A stretch of 64,000 nucleotides of DNA from Bacteroidetes bacterium HGW-Bacteroidetes-8. Lineage in GTDB: Bacteria; Bacteroidota; Bacteroidia; Bacteroidales; UBA932. The stretch covers positions 157,786 through 221,785 of the forward strand of contig PHCZ01000002.1 of the NCBI GenBank assembly GCA_002840895.1, written 5' to 3'. The notes under the pieces are model-generated. The model did not search any database. It was given only the letters and a program-made list of their open reading frames with translations, and was not told the DNA's origin. Both the position numbers and the translations under genes were made by a program. Positions 35,426 through 45,815 of the stretch are shown here, in pieces (position 1 is the first letter of the stretch; every line of letters starts with the position of its first letter).

Positions 35426-37543
35426 ATGAGAACTAAAACCGGAACAATTATTACCGTAATAACTGTTCTTTCAATCTACTCCTGTAACAGCAACAAAATG
35501 GAAAAGACAAACCCGCTACTGACACAATCTTTAAACCCGTTTGAGGCCCCTGCTTTCGACAAAATTAGAGACGAACACTATAAGCCTGCATTTGAAGAGG
35601 CCATTGCTCTGGGAAGGGCACAGATAGACTCAATTGCAAATAACCCAGATACAGCCACCTTCGAAAATACAATCGAGAAGCTGGAGTACGCCGGAAAGGT
35701 ACTCTCGGGTGTTAGCTCTATCTTCTTCAACCTTAACGAAGCGAATACAAACGATACTATGCAAAAGATTGCACTCGATGTTTCGCCTATGCTCTCGGAG
35801 TACTCAAACGACATTATGCTCAACGAAAAGCTGTTCGAAAGGGTTAAGTCTGTTTACAGTAAAAGAGGTGAACTATCACTTAATCCTGAGCAGATAAGGC
35901 TCACAGAGGAGACCTTTAAAGGATTTGCACGAAACGGAGCGGACCTTAAAGGTGACCAGAGAGATAAGTTTCGGGAGATAAACAAAGAGCTATCACAGAT
36001 TACACTTCAGTTTGGTCAGAATCTGCTTGCCGCTACAAATAAATTCACGCTCCATATCACAGACAGCTCTATGCTGGATGGACTTCCTCAGTTCGTAATA
36101 GAGGCATCGAGCGCAGAGGCAGCCGAGAGGTCACTCCAGGGGTGGGTCTTTACCCTTAATGCTCCAAGCTACGGCCCTTTTATGCAGTACAGCAATAACA
36201 GGGATCTAAGAGAGAAGATGTGGATAGCATACAACAGTAAATCTTTTGGAGATGAATTTGACAATAGAGACATTGTAAAGAGAATTGTCGACCTAAGGCT
36301 ACAAAGGGCAAATCTTCTAGGTTATAAGAGTCACGCAGATTATGTCCTTGAAGATAATATGGCAGAGACATCTGAAGCTGTAAATAAATTTCTGAACGAC
36401 CTTCTGGAAAAGACTCTTCCATATGCAAAAAAAGAGATAGAGCAGATCCAACACTATGCCACTCAAAACGGCTTCGATTCACAAATTATGCCTTGGGATT
36501 TTAGCTTCTGGTCTGAGAGATATAAAAGTGAGAAATATGCAATTAATGATGAGCTGTTAAAACCATATTTCCAACTGGAGAGTGTTGAGAGGGCCATCTT
36601 CTCTCTTGCAGACTCTCTCTACGGGCTCAAGTTTACACAGAACGGATCTATCCCGGTTTACCATCCAGATGTTAAGGTTTTTGAAGTTCACGATACAGGC
36701 GGACGTTTTCTGTCACTACTCTATGTAGACTACTTCCCTCGCGAAAGCAAACGGGGCGGAGCCTGGATGACATCTTTCCGCGAACAGTCTGTCAAAGATG
36801 GACAAGAGAAGAGGCCATTTGTCTCTCTTGTATGCAACTTTACCAAACCAACTCCACAAAGCCCTTCACTTTTAACTTTTTATGAGTTCAACACCCTTTT
36901 ACACGAGTTTGGCCACGCACTACACGGAATGTTGGCTGAGGGTAACTACTCATCCCTGACCGGGACAAATGTGGTTCGTGATTTTGTTGAACTCCCATCT
37001 CAAATTATGGAGAACTGGGCAACCGAGAGTCTCTTTCTTAAATCGTTCGCAACTCACTACCAGACAGGCGAAGCAATTCCCGATGAGCTGATAAAAAAGA
37101 TAATTGATGCACGCAACTACCTTAGCGGGTATGGCAATGTGAGACAACTAACATTTGGCATAAACGATATGGCCTGGCACTCAATCAACTCCGCTTCTCA
37201 AGTTACCGATGTGGTTGATTTCGAAAAGAGTGCAATTAAAAACGCACAGATTTTGCCTGTTGTAGATTCTGTCTGTATCTCCACATCCTTCGGGCACATA
37301 TTCTCCGGAGGCTACTCTGCCGGTTACTATAGCTATAAATGGGCAGAGGTACTTGAAGCAGACGCCTTCTCCCTGTTTAAGGAGAGAGGAATCTTTAACA
37401 AAGAGGTGGCAGACTCTTTCCGTAAAAACATTCTCTCAAAAGGGAACCTGGAAGATGCAGGTAAACTCTACAGAAACTTCCGCTCTAGAGACCCAAGGGC
37501 AGATGCTCTTCTGGAAAAATTTGGTATGACAAGCAGTAAATAA
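35426..37543 (+). CDS. M3 family metallopeptidase (peptidyl-dipeptidase Dcp type), lipoprotein
   Basis: A 705-residue M3 zinc peptidase. The HExxH motif is HEFGH with zinc ligands His493 and His497 and catalytic Glu494, followed by HGML and, about 27 residues on, the helix with the third ligand Glu (DFVELPSQIMENW). The C-terminal GGYSAGYYSYKWAEVLEADAF is the substrate-binding Tyr-rich segment of M3 enzymes. Dcp-type enzymes release C-terminal dipeptides. Unlike cytosolic Dcp it has a lipoprotein signal (SIYSC near residue 20), so it should be anchored in the envelope, consistent with other exported peptidases here. Confidence 0.92.
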   Translation: MRTKTGTIITVITVLSIYSCNSNKMEKTNPLLTQSLNPFEAPAFDKIRDEHYKPAFEEAIALGRAQIDSIANNPDTATFENTIEKLEYAGKVLSGVSSIFFNLNEANTNDTMQKIALDVSPMLSEYSNDIMLNEKLFERVKSVYSKRGELSLNPEQIRLTEETFKGFARNGADLKGDQRDKFREINKELSQITLQFGQNLLAATNKFTLHITDSSMLDGLPQFVIEASSAEAAERSLQGWVFTLNAPSYGPFMQYSNNRDLREKMWIAYNSKSFGDEFDNRDIVKRIVDLRLQRANLLGYKSHADYVLEDNMAETSEAVNKFLNDLLEKTLPYAKKEIEQIQHYATQNGFDSQIMPWDFSFWSERYKSEKYAINDELLKPYFQLESVERAIFSLADSLYGLKFTQNGSIPVYHPDVKVFEVHDTGGRFLSLLYVDYFPRESKRGGAWMTSFREQSVKDGQEKRPFVSLVCNFTKPTPQSPSLLTFYEFNTLLHEFGHALHGMLAEGNYSSLTGTNVVRDFVELPSQIMENWATESLFLKSFATHYQTGEAIPDELIKKIIDARNYLSGYGNVRQLTFGINDMAWHSINSASQVTDVVDFEKSAIKNAQILPVVDSVCISTSFGHIFSGGYSAGYYSYKWAEVLEADAFSLFKERGIFNKEVADSFRKNILSKGNLEDAGKLYRNFRSRDPRADALLEKFGMTSSK

Positions 37544-37557
37544 TTAGCCTATAATAC

Positions 37558-37599
37558 ATTAAAAAGCCTTCTTATTAAAAAATGAGAAGGCTTTTTAAT
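37558..37599. terminator. Bidirectional intrinsic terminator
   Basis: Two 15-bp arms (37558-37572 and 37585-37599) are exact reverse complements, and the stem extends inward by three more pairs and one G-T pair. Both flanks have A/T runs, so it can stop transcription from the M3 gene (plus) and from the S46 gene (minus). Confidence 0.9.
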
Positions 37600-37621
37600 T
37601 AAACAATAGAAATTTAGTGAA

Positions 37622-39793
37622 TTATCTAAGATCCATCTCCTTTAGCAAATGTCCTGCACCGGCATACTTCTCAACTACCCAAAGTACATATCTGATATCT
37701 ACATTAACAGATTTACAATAACCTTCTACATAATATACATCTCCGGCCATTGACTCACGGTTACCGTCAAATGCAAGCCCGATTAGCTCTCCTTTACCAT
37801 TCATCACTGCACTGCCTGAGTTACCTCCTGTGATGTCATTATCGGCCATAAAGTTTACATACAATACTCCGTTTTCTCCCCATCTGCCAAAATCTCCACT
37901 GCCAAGTAGCTTTTCATAACCCGGCTTTACACGAAACTCATAATTGTTAGGATCTATCTTCTCAACAATTCCCTTAGTGGTGGTTTGATGGTGATATACT
38001 ACGGCATCGCGGGCCTTTATTCCGCCTACCTCACCGAAAGTTAGTCGCATTGTTGAGTTGGCATCAGGGTAAATAATTGTGCCTCTCTCCATCTGCATCT
38101 GATACATAGCCTTTACATATGCTGTTCTCTCTTTGGAAGGGTCAAGCCCTGCCTCTTTAAGAATTTCATCTTCGGTTTTATTGTACTGCAGTATACCTAT
38201 TGTTTTAACCACGTCAGAAATGGGATCGTTCTCAATATCCTTTGCCACTCTCTTTTGTGCAAAGAAACTCTCCAGACGGCCAATATCTGTCAAAACACTG
38301 TTATCATATACAAAATCTGCAAGGTCATCTGTGTCTCCTTTAAACCTCTCCATCATTTTTATAAACGCCTCGTCGTGAAATTTTACCGGGACCTCTTTCA
38401 CAAAGTATTTTAGCATAACCTTGAAAAGCTCCCTGTCGGCATCTACATTAAGCTCTTCGTGTGTCTTTTTGGCGATAGAGACAAAATTCTCAATCTCGCT
38501 ATCCACTATTGAAAACTCCTCTTTTTTAGCTCTTTTGAGGGTATTGATAAGTCCGTTAAACCTCTGCCCCAGCCCAACCAACTCTGCACCTCTTACCATT
38601 GACTCGCGGAAATACTCTCGTATCTTAACAATACCTGCAGTTGCATCGTATGCCTTTTTCAAGTTATCAAGCATACTTCCATATTTCTCAACTCTTTCGG
38701 GACTTGCCTCTATCCACTTTTTAAGCTCTCTCTCCCTGTTTTGCAACTTCTCAATAACATCAAAGCGTTCCAGGCAGATGTTCTCCCATTTTGCGTAATC
38801 GGTATAATTGCTTATTCCGAAATACTTATCTGCGTACTTGAGCCTTACCTCGTCGGAGCGGTCCATATATTTTTTCCAAACCTCTAGTTTAGACCTGCGG
38901 ACTCCGCTAATTACCGGGTTGAGGATATCAAATTTCTCCTTAACCTCAAAAGATGACATATATCTGTTTGTCCTTCCGGGATAGCCAAGAATCATAGTAA
39001 AGTCATCTGGTTTCACCCCTTTTGTAGATACCGGCAGATACCTCTTTGCCACCAATGGAACGTTTTCGGCAGAGTAGGTGGCTGGTTTGCCATCTTCGGA
39101 GGTATATACTCTGTAAATTGCAAAATCTCCTTTGTGTTGTGGCCATCCCCAGTTATCTGTCTCTCCTCCGAAAGCTCCCACAGATACAGGAGGTGCTCCT
39201 GCAAGTCTTACATCACTGTAAGTTTCGTAGAGATAGAGGTAATATTTGCTTCCTCTCCACATAGATGATAGAGATTTCTCATAAGGCAAACTCTCATACT
39301 TCTTGTCAACAATAGATGAAACTCTATTCATAAAAAATAGTCCTCTTGGACCTACGGCATCCAGACTGTCAATGATTTTTATGACAACATCGGTAACATC
39401 AGAAACACCTCTTAAAAAGGTTACAGTCTTACCCTTAATGGGAATTTCATCTTCAATTTTCATTGCCCAAAATCCATCTTCAAGATAGTTCTTTCCAGGA
39501 GTGCTCAGAGAGTGAATATCTCCGTATGCACAGTGGTGGTTTGTAATCATTAGTCCATTGGGCGAAATTATACTTCCACTGCAACTACCGCCGTCCAGTG
39601 CCACGATGGCATCTGTAAGAGCTGTTCCATCAGGATTATAAATCTCTCCCGGCTTTAGTTGAAGACCTTTGTTTTTCATCAGTTCATAGAGCTGCTTATC
39701 CAGAAGATTTACCAGCCACATCCCCTCATCTGCAACAGCTTGATAAAAAGAGCTTATCAGGAGTGCTGCTAAAATGATTAATCTTTTTTTCAT
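37622..39793 (-). CDS. S46 dipeptidyl-peptidase (DPP7-type)
   Basis: A 723-residue S46 serine peptidase, an exopeptidase that removes dipeptides from peptide N-termini. A signal peptide (about 1-21) precedes the mature start DEGMWLVNLLD typical of the family. Catalytic His87 in TNHHCAY, Asp in GGETDNW and Ser659 in TGGNSGSAV. Eighteen residues after the Ser comes Gly677 in AFDGN; in P. gingivalis enzymes Gly at this spot marks DPP7 (hydrophobic P1), while Arg marks DPP11 (acidic P1). The residue after FDGN is Arg679, where I remember a Trp in DPP7. Downstream of the second receptor module on the same strand, with a likely terminator between. Confidence 0.93.
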   Translation of the reverse strand: MKKRLIILAALLISSFYQAVADEGMWLVNLLDKQLYELMKNKGLQLKPGEIYNPDGTALTDAIVALDGGSCSGSIISPNGLMITNHHCAYGDIHSLSTPGKNYLEDGFWAMKIEDEIPIKGKTVTFLRGVSDVTDVVIKIIDSLDAVGPRGLFFMNRVSSIVDKKYESLPYEKSLSSMWRGSKYYLYLYETYSDVRLAGAPPVSVGAFGGETDNWGWPQHKGDFAIYRVYTSEDGKPATYSAENVPLVAKRYLPVSTKGVKPDDFTMILGYPGRTNRYMSSFEVKEKFDILNPVISGVRRSKLEVWKKYMDRSDEVRLKYADKYFGISNYTDYAKWENICLERFDVIEKLQNRERELKKWIEASPERVEKYGSMLDNLKKAYDATAGIVKIREYFRESMVRGAELVGLGQRFNGLINTLKRAKKEEFSIVDSEIENFVSIAKKTHEELNVDADRELFKVMLKYFVKEVPVKFHDEAFIKMMERFKGDTDDLADFVYDNSVLTDIGRLESFFAQKRVAKDIENDPISDVVKTIGILQYNKTEDEILKEAGLDPSKERTAYVKAMYQMQMERGTIIYPDANSTMRLTFGEVGGIKARDAVVYHHQTTTKGIVEKIDPNNYEFRVKPGYEKLLGSGDFGRWGENGVLYVNFMADNDITGGNSGSAVMNGKGELIGLAFDGNRESMAGDVYYVEGYCKSVNVDIRYVLWVVEKYAGAGHLLKEMDLR

Positions 39794-39825
39794 AAATAGT
39801 AATGTTATAATTTTAAATAGAAGAA

Positions 39826-39872
39826 AACCCGCATAGCAGTTAAATCGCTAAAGATCAACAGATATACGGGTT
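39826..39872 (-). terminator. Possible terminator after the second DUF6850 gene
   Basis: AACCCGCAT (39826-39834) pairs with ATACGGGTT (39864-39872), 9 bp with one G-T pair and a 29-base loop, followed on the minus strand by TTCTTC and AT-rich bases. A second small inverted repeat, AGATTGA/TCAATCT (39890-39896 and 39907-39913), lies closer to the stop codon. The long loop lowers confidence. Confidence 0.4.
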
Positions 39873-39932
39873 AACAAGAAACTTGAGGCAGATTGAAACT
39901 TTTGTCTCAATCTTTTAAATTATTATAATTAG

Positions 39933-41498
39933 TTAAAAATTCAACCCTAATGACAATGAGAACAGAGCTCTGTTCTTATCGTCAGCCGTTAAATGTTTAT
40001 ACGCTAACCCACAGTAAACAGAGTTACCCTTTTGGGAATCTAATACTCTCTGATATTTAACTCCACCACCTATTGACATTCTCTCTGCAGTATTGTAATT
40101 ATAATCTGTATCAAGAATAGTGTTGTTAAGTTTGAGAGCACCCACCGTGAGAGGATTATAAGATCTAAGTTTAGTTCCGTCACCAAAGATATATGCACCA
40201 TTGATTTCTAAACTCAACGTTGCTTTTTCGCTAATGTTCAGATCTTTGTTTACTCTAGCATAGGCCTCATTTACGGTATAGTCCTGATAGTAGTATGCAG
40301 GAAAAGCTTTATATCTCTTCTCAATAGTGTGTTGGTTAAACCCTGCTGCAAGTATCCAGGTGCATCTCCACTCACCGTCTCTGAAATATGTTTTATATTC
40401 AGCTCCCATTTTCCTGTAGTTAGTCAGATAACGTAATGATTTTCCATACTCAAAATATGCCCAGTTGTTTGCCTCTCCGGGGATAAGTTCATAGTTATTA
40501 ATTACGTTATATGAAAGATTCTCTTCGTTAATAAATGAAAGCGATAAAAAGTGATCTGTATTCTCTGCGGAGTATCTGATCACACCATCATAAACATATT
40601 TAAGCTTCTCGACGGTGGCATATCTTCTAGAGAAAGTTTTTGCATCATAATCATTCTCATTTCCGTAGTCAATAGAAAATTGGTTGAAAAATGACAACCC
40701 ACCTATTTTTACCTGAGCTTGAAGTGAGGCCCCAAAGATATCTCTAAGATATTGTCTTTCTAGTGTCGTGGTATTGGTAATGCCTGTAACGGTATAAAAC
40801 CACAACCCCTCCATATAGTAGATTTTCTTTCCTGTAACATCCCCAATAAAGTCATAATCCAGTCGTTCAACATCTCTTTTGTATGTGAGATTCAAACCGG
40901 CTACAACAGGTTTACTGCTAAAAGTCATACCCGGCGAGATATTGAGCTTTGATAGGGTATTCAAGTTTCTACCATCTATTCTTTTGGCAGCTGTTGATGT
41001 CTGGTAATCAAAAGCAACCCCAATGGATACTCTTTTACTGAGATTATATCCCACTTTACCACTCATAATGTAATCTTCCCTTAATACCTTACCGGGAATT
41101 GAGTCAACTATTGTGTTTATGTTTGACCCGGGATAAATTGTACCACTCCAGGCAAGATCTTTATTTACTCCATAGTCATATTTAAAAGAGCCGTAAAAGA
41201 ATACGTTTTTAATTTTTGTATATGATTTTGTCTCAATACCATAGGTTGAATATTGCTCCGGTTGGTTGAAATTTTTATATGAACCACTTTCGTTCGTAAA
41301 ATATGCACCAACATTAGCAAAGTTCTTCGCAGTATTAAATACTATACCTGCTCCGTTACCACTAAGAAGCCACGGACTTTTCATCTCAATTTTCTCAAAG
41401 GTGTAATGTCTCTTTTCCGATATCTGCTGTGAATATGAGAGAACCGGCAGCAAGCATATCGCAATAACACCCGATATATATGTTAATCTATTTTTCAT
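39933..41498 (-). CDS. DUF6850-like outer-membrane beta-barrel protein, module 2
   Basis: A 521-residue exported protein, the same length as its paralogue at 21916. Signal peptide about 1-23 (SYSQ). SPWLLSGNGAGIVFNTAKNF near residue 40 parallels the NAAGL segment of the other copy. The rest is alternating strands with many Tyr and ends in FSLSLGLNF, as in outer-membrane barrels. Third gene of the receptor - DUF4876 - DUF6850 trio, 12 bases from the DUF4876 gene. Function unknown; given the constant pairing it may form a complex with, or a second pore for, the receptor (inference). Confidence 0.7.
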   Translation of the reverse strand: MKNRLTYISGVIAICLLPVLSYSQQISEKRHYTFEKIEMKSPWLLSGNGAGIVFNTAKNFANVGAYFTNESGSYKNFNQPEQYSTYGIETKSYTKIKNVFFYGSFKYDYGVNKDLAWSGTIYPGSNINTIVDSIPGKVLREDYIMSGKVGYNLSKRVSIGVAFDYQTSTAAKRIDGRNLNTLSKLNISPGMTFSSKPVVAGLNLTYKRDVERLDYDFIGDVTGKKIYYMEGLWFYTVTGITNTTTLERQYLRDIFGASLQAQVKIGGLSFFNQFSIDYGNENDYDAKTFSRRYATVEKLKYVYDGVIRYSAENTDHFLSLSFINEENLSYNVINNYELIPGEANNWAYFEYGKSLRYLTNYRKMGAEYKTYFRDGEWRCTWILAAGFNQHTIEKRYKAFPAYYYQDYTVNEAYARVNKDLNISEKATLSLEINGAYIFGDGTKLRSYNPLTVGALKLNNTILDTDYNYNTAERMSIGGGVKYQRVLDSQKGNSVYCGLAYKHLTADDKNRALFSLSLGLNF

Positions 41499-41510
41499 CT
41501 TTATATCAAA

Positions 41511-42749
41511 TTACTTATTTAACAATGATGCTGTTGCCCTCTTCTCAAAGTCGTTGGAAGAGTTATTTGTGTCCATATAGACAATTCTGCCACCTGCTGC
41601 TGCTGTTGCTTCCTGATCAATTTTTCTGTGAACACTCTGACCCTGCCCGCTACCATCTGTCATAGCAAAACCATTATCAACTTCAGGTCTGAACCTTTTG
41701 GTATCAGTAATATTTCGCAAACACTCAACACCATCAATTATGAGGTTTTTATCAACCATTAGAACATCGAAATTTCGGTTTGTTGCATATCCTGGATTTC
41801 GTGTATAGGTATCAGTGATAAATTTTTGAACAGTTTTTCCTCCCATATTATATATAAACAGACCAGGACTTAGTGCAGATATCACAAACTGGTTTGCAGT
41901 TCCCATTTTCCAAAAGCCAACCATACGATTTACTCCTGCATTAGGAACAGACTGCCCTGTAGTTAGAATAGGGTCATATATAGCCCAGTAGCCCGGCTTA
42001 CCCAAGTTTATTGATGTTGAGACAGAAGCAGCGTGGTTGATTGCATTTGTTGCTAATACAACCTCTTCTCCCGGTAGAAGCGGATAATCTCTTCCTGTAC
42101 CCGGAAACATCCAGGCAAATGAGATATTCGGAACAGAGTCCCTTAACTCTGTAGTGCCGGGTTTTACCCAATTGGATAATCTACCGCTTGTTGGTGCATT
42201 ATAAGGATCAATTACTCCGACACACAATGAGTCCAGATAAGCTATATCTCCTGAGTTATTATACAATATGATGTATTTATCATTTGCGTAAGAACTACCG
42301 GTTGCTGGATTTAGACAACCTCCGTAGTAGAACTCCTTAATAACTATCTGACCTGTTTTTGACACATTTAAATTTAGGTTAGCAGATATTGTTTTTGGAT
42401 CTAATGGTGTAACTCTAAGTCTCTCTGTTGTACCATTGAATATAAAAATCACCCCTCCGGATTCTGTTTGTTTGAACTCAGTTGTAGCAATATAGCTCCC
42501 GTGAGCAACTTTTATCGTTGCAGTTCCTGTTGCATCAGTTGTTCCGGTGAATTGAAGTCCCGAAGATGGGTCGGTCAGTTTTATGATTAAGCCCTGTGTA
42601 GAGTAGCTGAACCCCTGCGGCATCAGAACCTTGATTGTAAGCGTAGAACTTAAAGCATCATCAGAAAACTCTTCTATCCTGAGATCTTTAAGACAACCCG
42701 ACAATGTATAGGTTAAGGCCAATAACAAAAATATTTTTATTGTTTTCAT
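41511..42749 (-). CDS. DUF4876 lipoprotein, module 2
   Basis: A 412-residue lipoprotein (lipobox LSGC at about 19). Layout as in module 1: N-terminal beta-sandwich with TLTIKVLMPQGFSYS and GTATIKVAHGSY, then QIVIKEFYYGGCLNPATGSSY and YIILYNNSGDIAYLDSL, and near the end RIVYMDTNNSSNDFEKRA. Similarity to the module 1 protein is clear in these segments but moderate overall, so the two modules split long ago or serve different ligands. Eleven bases separate it from the receptor gene upstream. Confidence 0.75.
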   Translation of the reverse strand: MKTIKIFLLLALTYTLSGCLKDLRIEEFSDDALSSTLTIKVLMPQGFSYSTQGLIIKLTDPSSGLQFTGTTDATGTATIKVAHGSYIATTEFKQTESGGVIFIFNGTTERLRVTPLDPKTISANLNLNVSKTGQIVIKEFYYGGCLNPATGSSYANDKYIILYNNSGDIAYLDSLCVGVIDPYNAPTSGRLSNWVKPGTTELRDSVPNISFAWMFPGTGRDYPLLPGEEVVLATNAINHAASVSTSINLGKPGYWAIYDPILTTGQSVPNAGVNRMVGFWKMGTANQFVISALSPGLFIYNMGGKTVQKFITDTYTRNPGYATNRNFDVLMVDKNLIIDGVECLRNITDTKRFRPEVDNGFAMTDGSGQGQSVHRKIDQEATAAAGGRIVYMDTNNSSNDFEKRATASLLNK

Positions 42750-42760
42750 TTCTTATCAGA

Positions 42761-45592
42761 TTATAGAGTTATTTTAAGCTCTGCACCAAAATAGATAGGC
42801 GTATTTTTAACAGTTGCAATGGCATTAGGTCTAGCCTTGTTGACCATTCTCGGAGTAGAGTTTGTGAAGTTGTTGGCATAGAATGATAGAGTAGCAAGGT
42901 CTCCTAGCTCTTTTGTCACCCTGATGTTTGCCATAAAGTATGGCTTGTATCCGGTTGTAAGGTAGTAGTAGCTATTATCTGTGGATTTTCTCAACATCTC
43001 AAGCCTTCTTCTGAGATCTGCATCTGTTGTTGTATGATAATCGGTAAATGGCCTTATAGTGCCGTTATGATCCATATAAGCTACAGGATCCCTGTATAGG
43101 ACAGAAAGATTACTCTGTTTATTGTAGTTACCGTAAACTGGATTGCCGGAAGCATCCTCTGTGTAGATATTACCCTCGTCATAGATGTTCCAACTATTCT
43201 CAATCCATATGCATTGTGCCGTTAGCGATACAACCATCCTGACAGAAGGAATTCTTGTTACAAAACTGAGATTTGTTGAGAGCCTCTCTCTTCCAGTTCC
43301 CAGTGACAAAACAGATTCATCCTGATAAATTCCCACATAAGGTAGCTTGATTTGAGGATTAATAGGATCTGTTTGACCTGTATATGAATAAACCAGACCA
43401 GGTGAACCATCCTCAGATCTGATGTATGCACCGTTAACAATAACATTGGTATTAATTCTCTCAATCCTTCCGAAATCGAAGTCATACTCTATACCCCATT
43501 TATCTATCTTACCTCTGTTATCCGGTCTTGAATAGGATCTGAACTCCTTATTGATTTTAGACCCGACAGCAACATAGTTACCCGAAGCATCTTTTATGTA
43601 TACTTTGCCAAATTCAAATTTCGGAGCTGCATTTGGGTCACTGACAGCATTAAAGAACTCAACCTCTTTTGTTATATAATTTGAATTTGGGGTTATTCCG
43701 TCCCTTACCTTTTCATTGAAATATGTAAGTTTGGCTCTTATTCCGGATATGTTAAAATCTACTCCGAACTCTGCATTTGTTGTCCTTATTGGCTTAAGGT
43801 TATAAGAAAGTTTGTTATCAATTACCATTGAATTGATCACAGCAAGGCTCTCTCCGGTTGAACTATTTCTGTATTGGAATACGGCATTATCTATGTAGTT
43901 GTAGTCCGGATATAAAAAGCCCATTGATGGCAGCTTTTGCATAATACCCCAACCTCCTCTCAAGGTAAGCTCCCTTAGAAAACCACCTCTTTTCTCCTTA
44001 ACAATATTATATCTTGCATTTAACCTAGGGTCTATTGTAGGATCATAATCAAACCCGTAAACAATCATTTTATTGATACGGAGACCCGCCATAAGATCGA
44101 TAGAAGATTTATTTCCACCTACAGGAAATGTTACCTTCTCCTCAATAAATGCACTAAGGTCAGACATAAATGGGATATCGGTATAACTTCTTTGACGGAA
44201 ATATTGTGGAGATGCTCCTACGTAGTACTCCCCTTTACCTTTGTTACCTCTAGTGTTAAATTCAATTCCGGCAAGAGTTTTAAATAGGGTTCCCCCGGAT
44301 TTTTTGTTAAGACTCCCGGTAAGTTTCGCATTTAGGTACATTGGGATCTCCTCTCTTCTTTGATCTCTCTCATCTATCAATTCTGTGAAATAACCTTCAA
44401 ATACACCATCAATCTTACTGTTTGTTGTAGGAAGCGGAAGCTGATTGGAGACAATAAATTTCTGGTAATTTTGTCTGCCGTAAGAGCCTGATATGTTGTA
44501 GTTAAGTGCAGTTATCCACGATTTATTCAGCTGCCAGTTTCCATAGATCGCCAAAGTAAAATTGTTGTCTCTCCTCTTTTGAAAATCCAGCTTAGATACA
44601 TCAGGGTCACTTGTAACGCTGTTACCAACAAGATAGCCGCTCAATCTTGCATTGAATCTTAATGGTTTACCATCCATCTCAAATGTGTTTGAATAGGTAA
44701 CCCCCATAGTTGTTCTGTCAAAAATCGCAACAGGCGATCTCCAGTCTACGAAAGAGCGTGCATAATCTACATCTAAGTTTAGATTACCGGCTTTAGCTCC
44801 CAACGAGAGACCTTTCGCAAGAGAGAATGCTTTTGTTCTCGGGTCCGATTTTACCCTTATTTCGTATGGAGAGCGACCCACCTTTGTTGTTACTAAAACA
44901 GCACCGGAAGTAATGTCACCATACTCTGCCGAAAGTACACCCTTCAGAACCTCAACCGACTCAATATTGTCTGTTGAGAAGGCTCGGAAGTCGATAAGGT
45001 CTGAGTTAATACCGGCATCGTTAGATACCTTAGCTCCGTTAATCAGAACTCCCACCCCCCTGACATTTGTTTCCGCCTCGTTAATTGAACGGATAGTAAT
45101 CCTATTTTCGTCTGTTAGAGTTGGGTTTTTTATAAGAGAGCCGGGCATTAGCTGCATCACATCGGACAAGCTTGTTGCCTGAAGGTGCTCTATTGCCCTT
45201 TTGTCAACTCTTGAGGATGAGTTCATACTACTTCCGGCTGTCGCTGTAACAACCACATCGGACAAGGTCAGATTCTCCTCTTTAAGTTGAATCTTAAAAC
45301 CTGTAATGCTCTTTTGTAAAATTACAGGAAGCGTATACTTTTGATATCCAAGGCACGTAGCCTCAAGAGTATAGCTGCCGGGAATAATTCCGGAAATTTT
45401 AAAGAGCCCTTTATCATCTGAGAATCCCCATAGATTAAGCTCTTTAATGGTAACATGTGCAAAGGGAATAGACTCTTTAGATTCAAAGAGCGTTATTGTT
45501 CCCTCTAATGTTACCCTCTCCTGTGCACTTGCAACGGAGATTTTTGGTATTATCCAAACGGATAATAGCATCAAAACCAATAATTTTTTCAC
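42761..45592 (-). CDS. TonB-dependent receptor with CarboxypepD_reg-like domain, module 2
   Basis: A 943-residue outer-membrane receptor: signal peptide (about 1-24), carboxypeptidase-regulatory-like domain (about 27-110; FAHVTIKELNLWGFSDDKG), plug (about 120-245) with ATSLSDVMQLMPGSL and NIESVEVLKGVLSAEYGD, and a barrel ending IYFGAELKITL. It parallels the receptor at 24737 along its length. It is divergent from the membrane Fe-S/HMA gene across a 298-base region with a promoter in each direction, and unlike module 1 has no C25-like genes beside it. Substrate unknown. Confidence 0.88.
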   Translation of the reverse strand: MKKLLVLMLLSVWIIPKISVASAQERVTLEGTITLFESKESIPFAHVTIKELNLWGFSDDKGLFKISGIIPGSYTLEATCLGYQKYTLPVILQKSITGFKIQLKEENLTLSDVVVTATAGSSMNSSSRVDKRAIEHLQATSLSDVMQLMPGSLIKNPTLTDENRITIRSINEAETNVRGVGVLINGAKVSNDAGINSDLIDFRAFSTDNIESVEVLKGVLSAEYGDITSGAVLVTTKVGRSPYEIRVKSDPRTKAFSLAKGLSLGAKAGNLNLDVDYARSFVDWRSPVAIFDRTTMGVTYSNTFEMDGKPLRFNARLSGYLVGNSVTSDPDVSKLDFQKRRDNNFTLAIYGNWQLNKSWITALNYNISGSYGRQNYQKFIVSNQLPLPTTNSKIDGVFEGYFTELIDERDQRREEIPMYLNAKLTGSLNKKSGGTLFKTLAGIEFNTRGNKGKGEYYVGASPQYFRQRSYTDIPFMSDLSAFIEEKVTFPVGGNKSSIDLMAGLRINKMIVYGFDYDPTIDPRLNARYNIVKEKRGGFLRELTLRGGWGIMQKLPSMGFLYPDYNYIDNAVFQYRNSSTGESLAVINSMVIDNKLSYNLKPIRTTNAEFGVDFNISGIRAKLTYFNEKVRDGITPNSNYITKEVEFFNAVSDPNAAPKFEFGKVYIKDASGNYVAVGSKINKEFRSYSRPDNRGKIDKWGIEYDFDFGRIERINTNVIVNGAYIRSEDGSPGLVYSYTGQTDPINPQIKLPYVGIYQDESVLSLGTGRERLSTNLSFVTRIPSVRMVVSLTAQCIWIENSWNIYDEGNIYTEDASGNPVYGNYNKQSNLSVLYRDPVAYMDHNGTIRPFTDYHTTTDADLRRRLEMLRKSTDNSYYYLTTGYKPYFMANIRVTKELGDLATLSFYANNFTNSTPRMVNKARPNAIATVKNTPIYFGAELKITL

Positions 45593-45681
45593 AGTTAAGT
45601 TAGTTTGGGTTAGTTAATATTTGTTATAAATTGCCGTCCTATTTATAAAATTTCAAATATTGAAGTAATAATATAGTCGCT

Positions 45682-45689
45682 CAAAGATA
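45682..45689 (-). promoter_or_regulatory. Putative -7 element for receptor module 2
   Basis: The minus strand reads TATCTTTG, an exact TAnnTTTG, about 90 bases before the receptor start. No convincing -33. Confidence 0.5.
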
Positions 45690-45731
45690 TAAAAAAACCC
45701 TTATCCTGCGTACATTTCCGTTTAAATTAAC

Positions 45732-45739
45732 TATTTTTG
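45732..45739 (+). promoter_or_regulatory. Putative -7 element for the Fe-S/HMA gene
   Basis: TATTTTTG is an exact TAnnTTTG. It implies a long leader of about 145 bases before the ATG at 45891. Confidence 0.5.
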
Positions 45740-45775
45740 CGAACTAGTGATTTTTTTAAGGAAAAAATAGTTTGT

Positions 45776-45815
45776 GAGACTCAGATTTGTCTCGGTAAAT
45801 ATGAGATATCTGAGT
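45776..45815 (+). promoter_or_regulatory. Leader with two competing hairpins
   Basis: GAGAC (45776-45780) can pair with GTCTC (45789-45793), or ACTCAGAT (45779-45786) with ATCTGAGT (45808-45815); the two use overlapping bases and exclude each other. This sits in the leader of the Fe-S/HMA gene and could be an attenuation or ligand switch, but such short repeats also occur by chance. Confidence 0.25.
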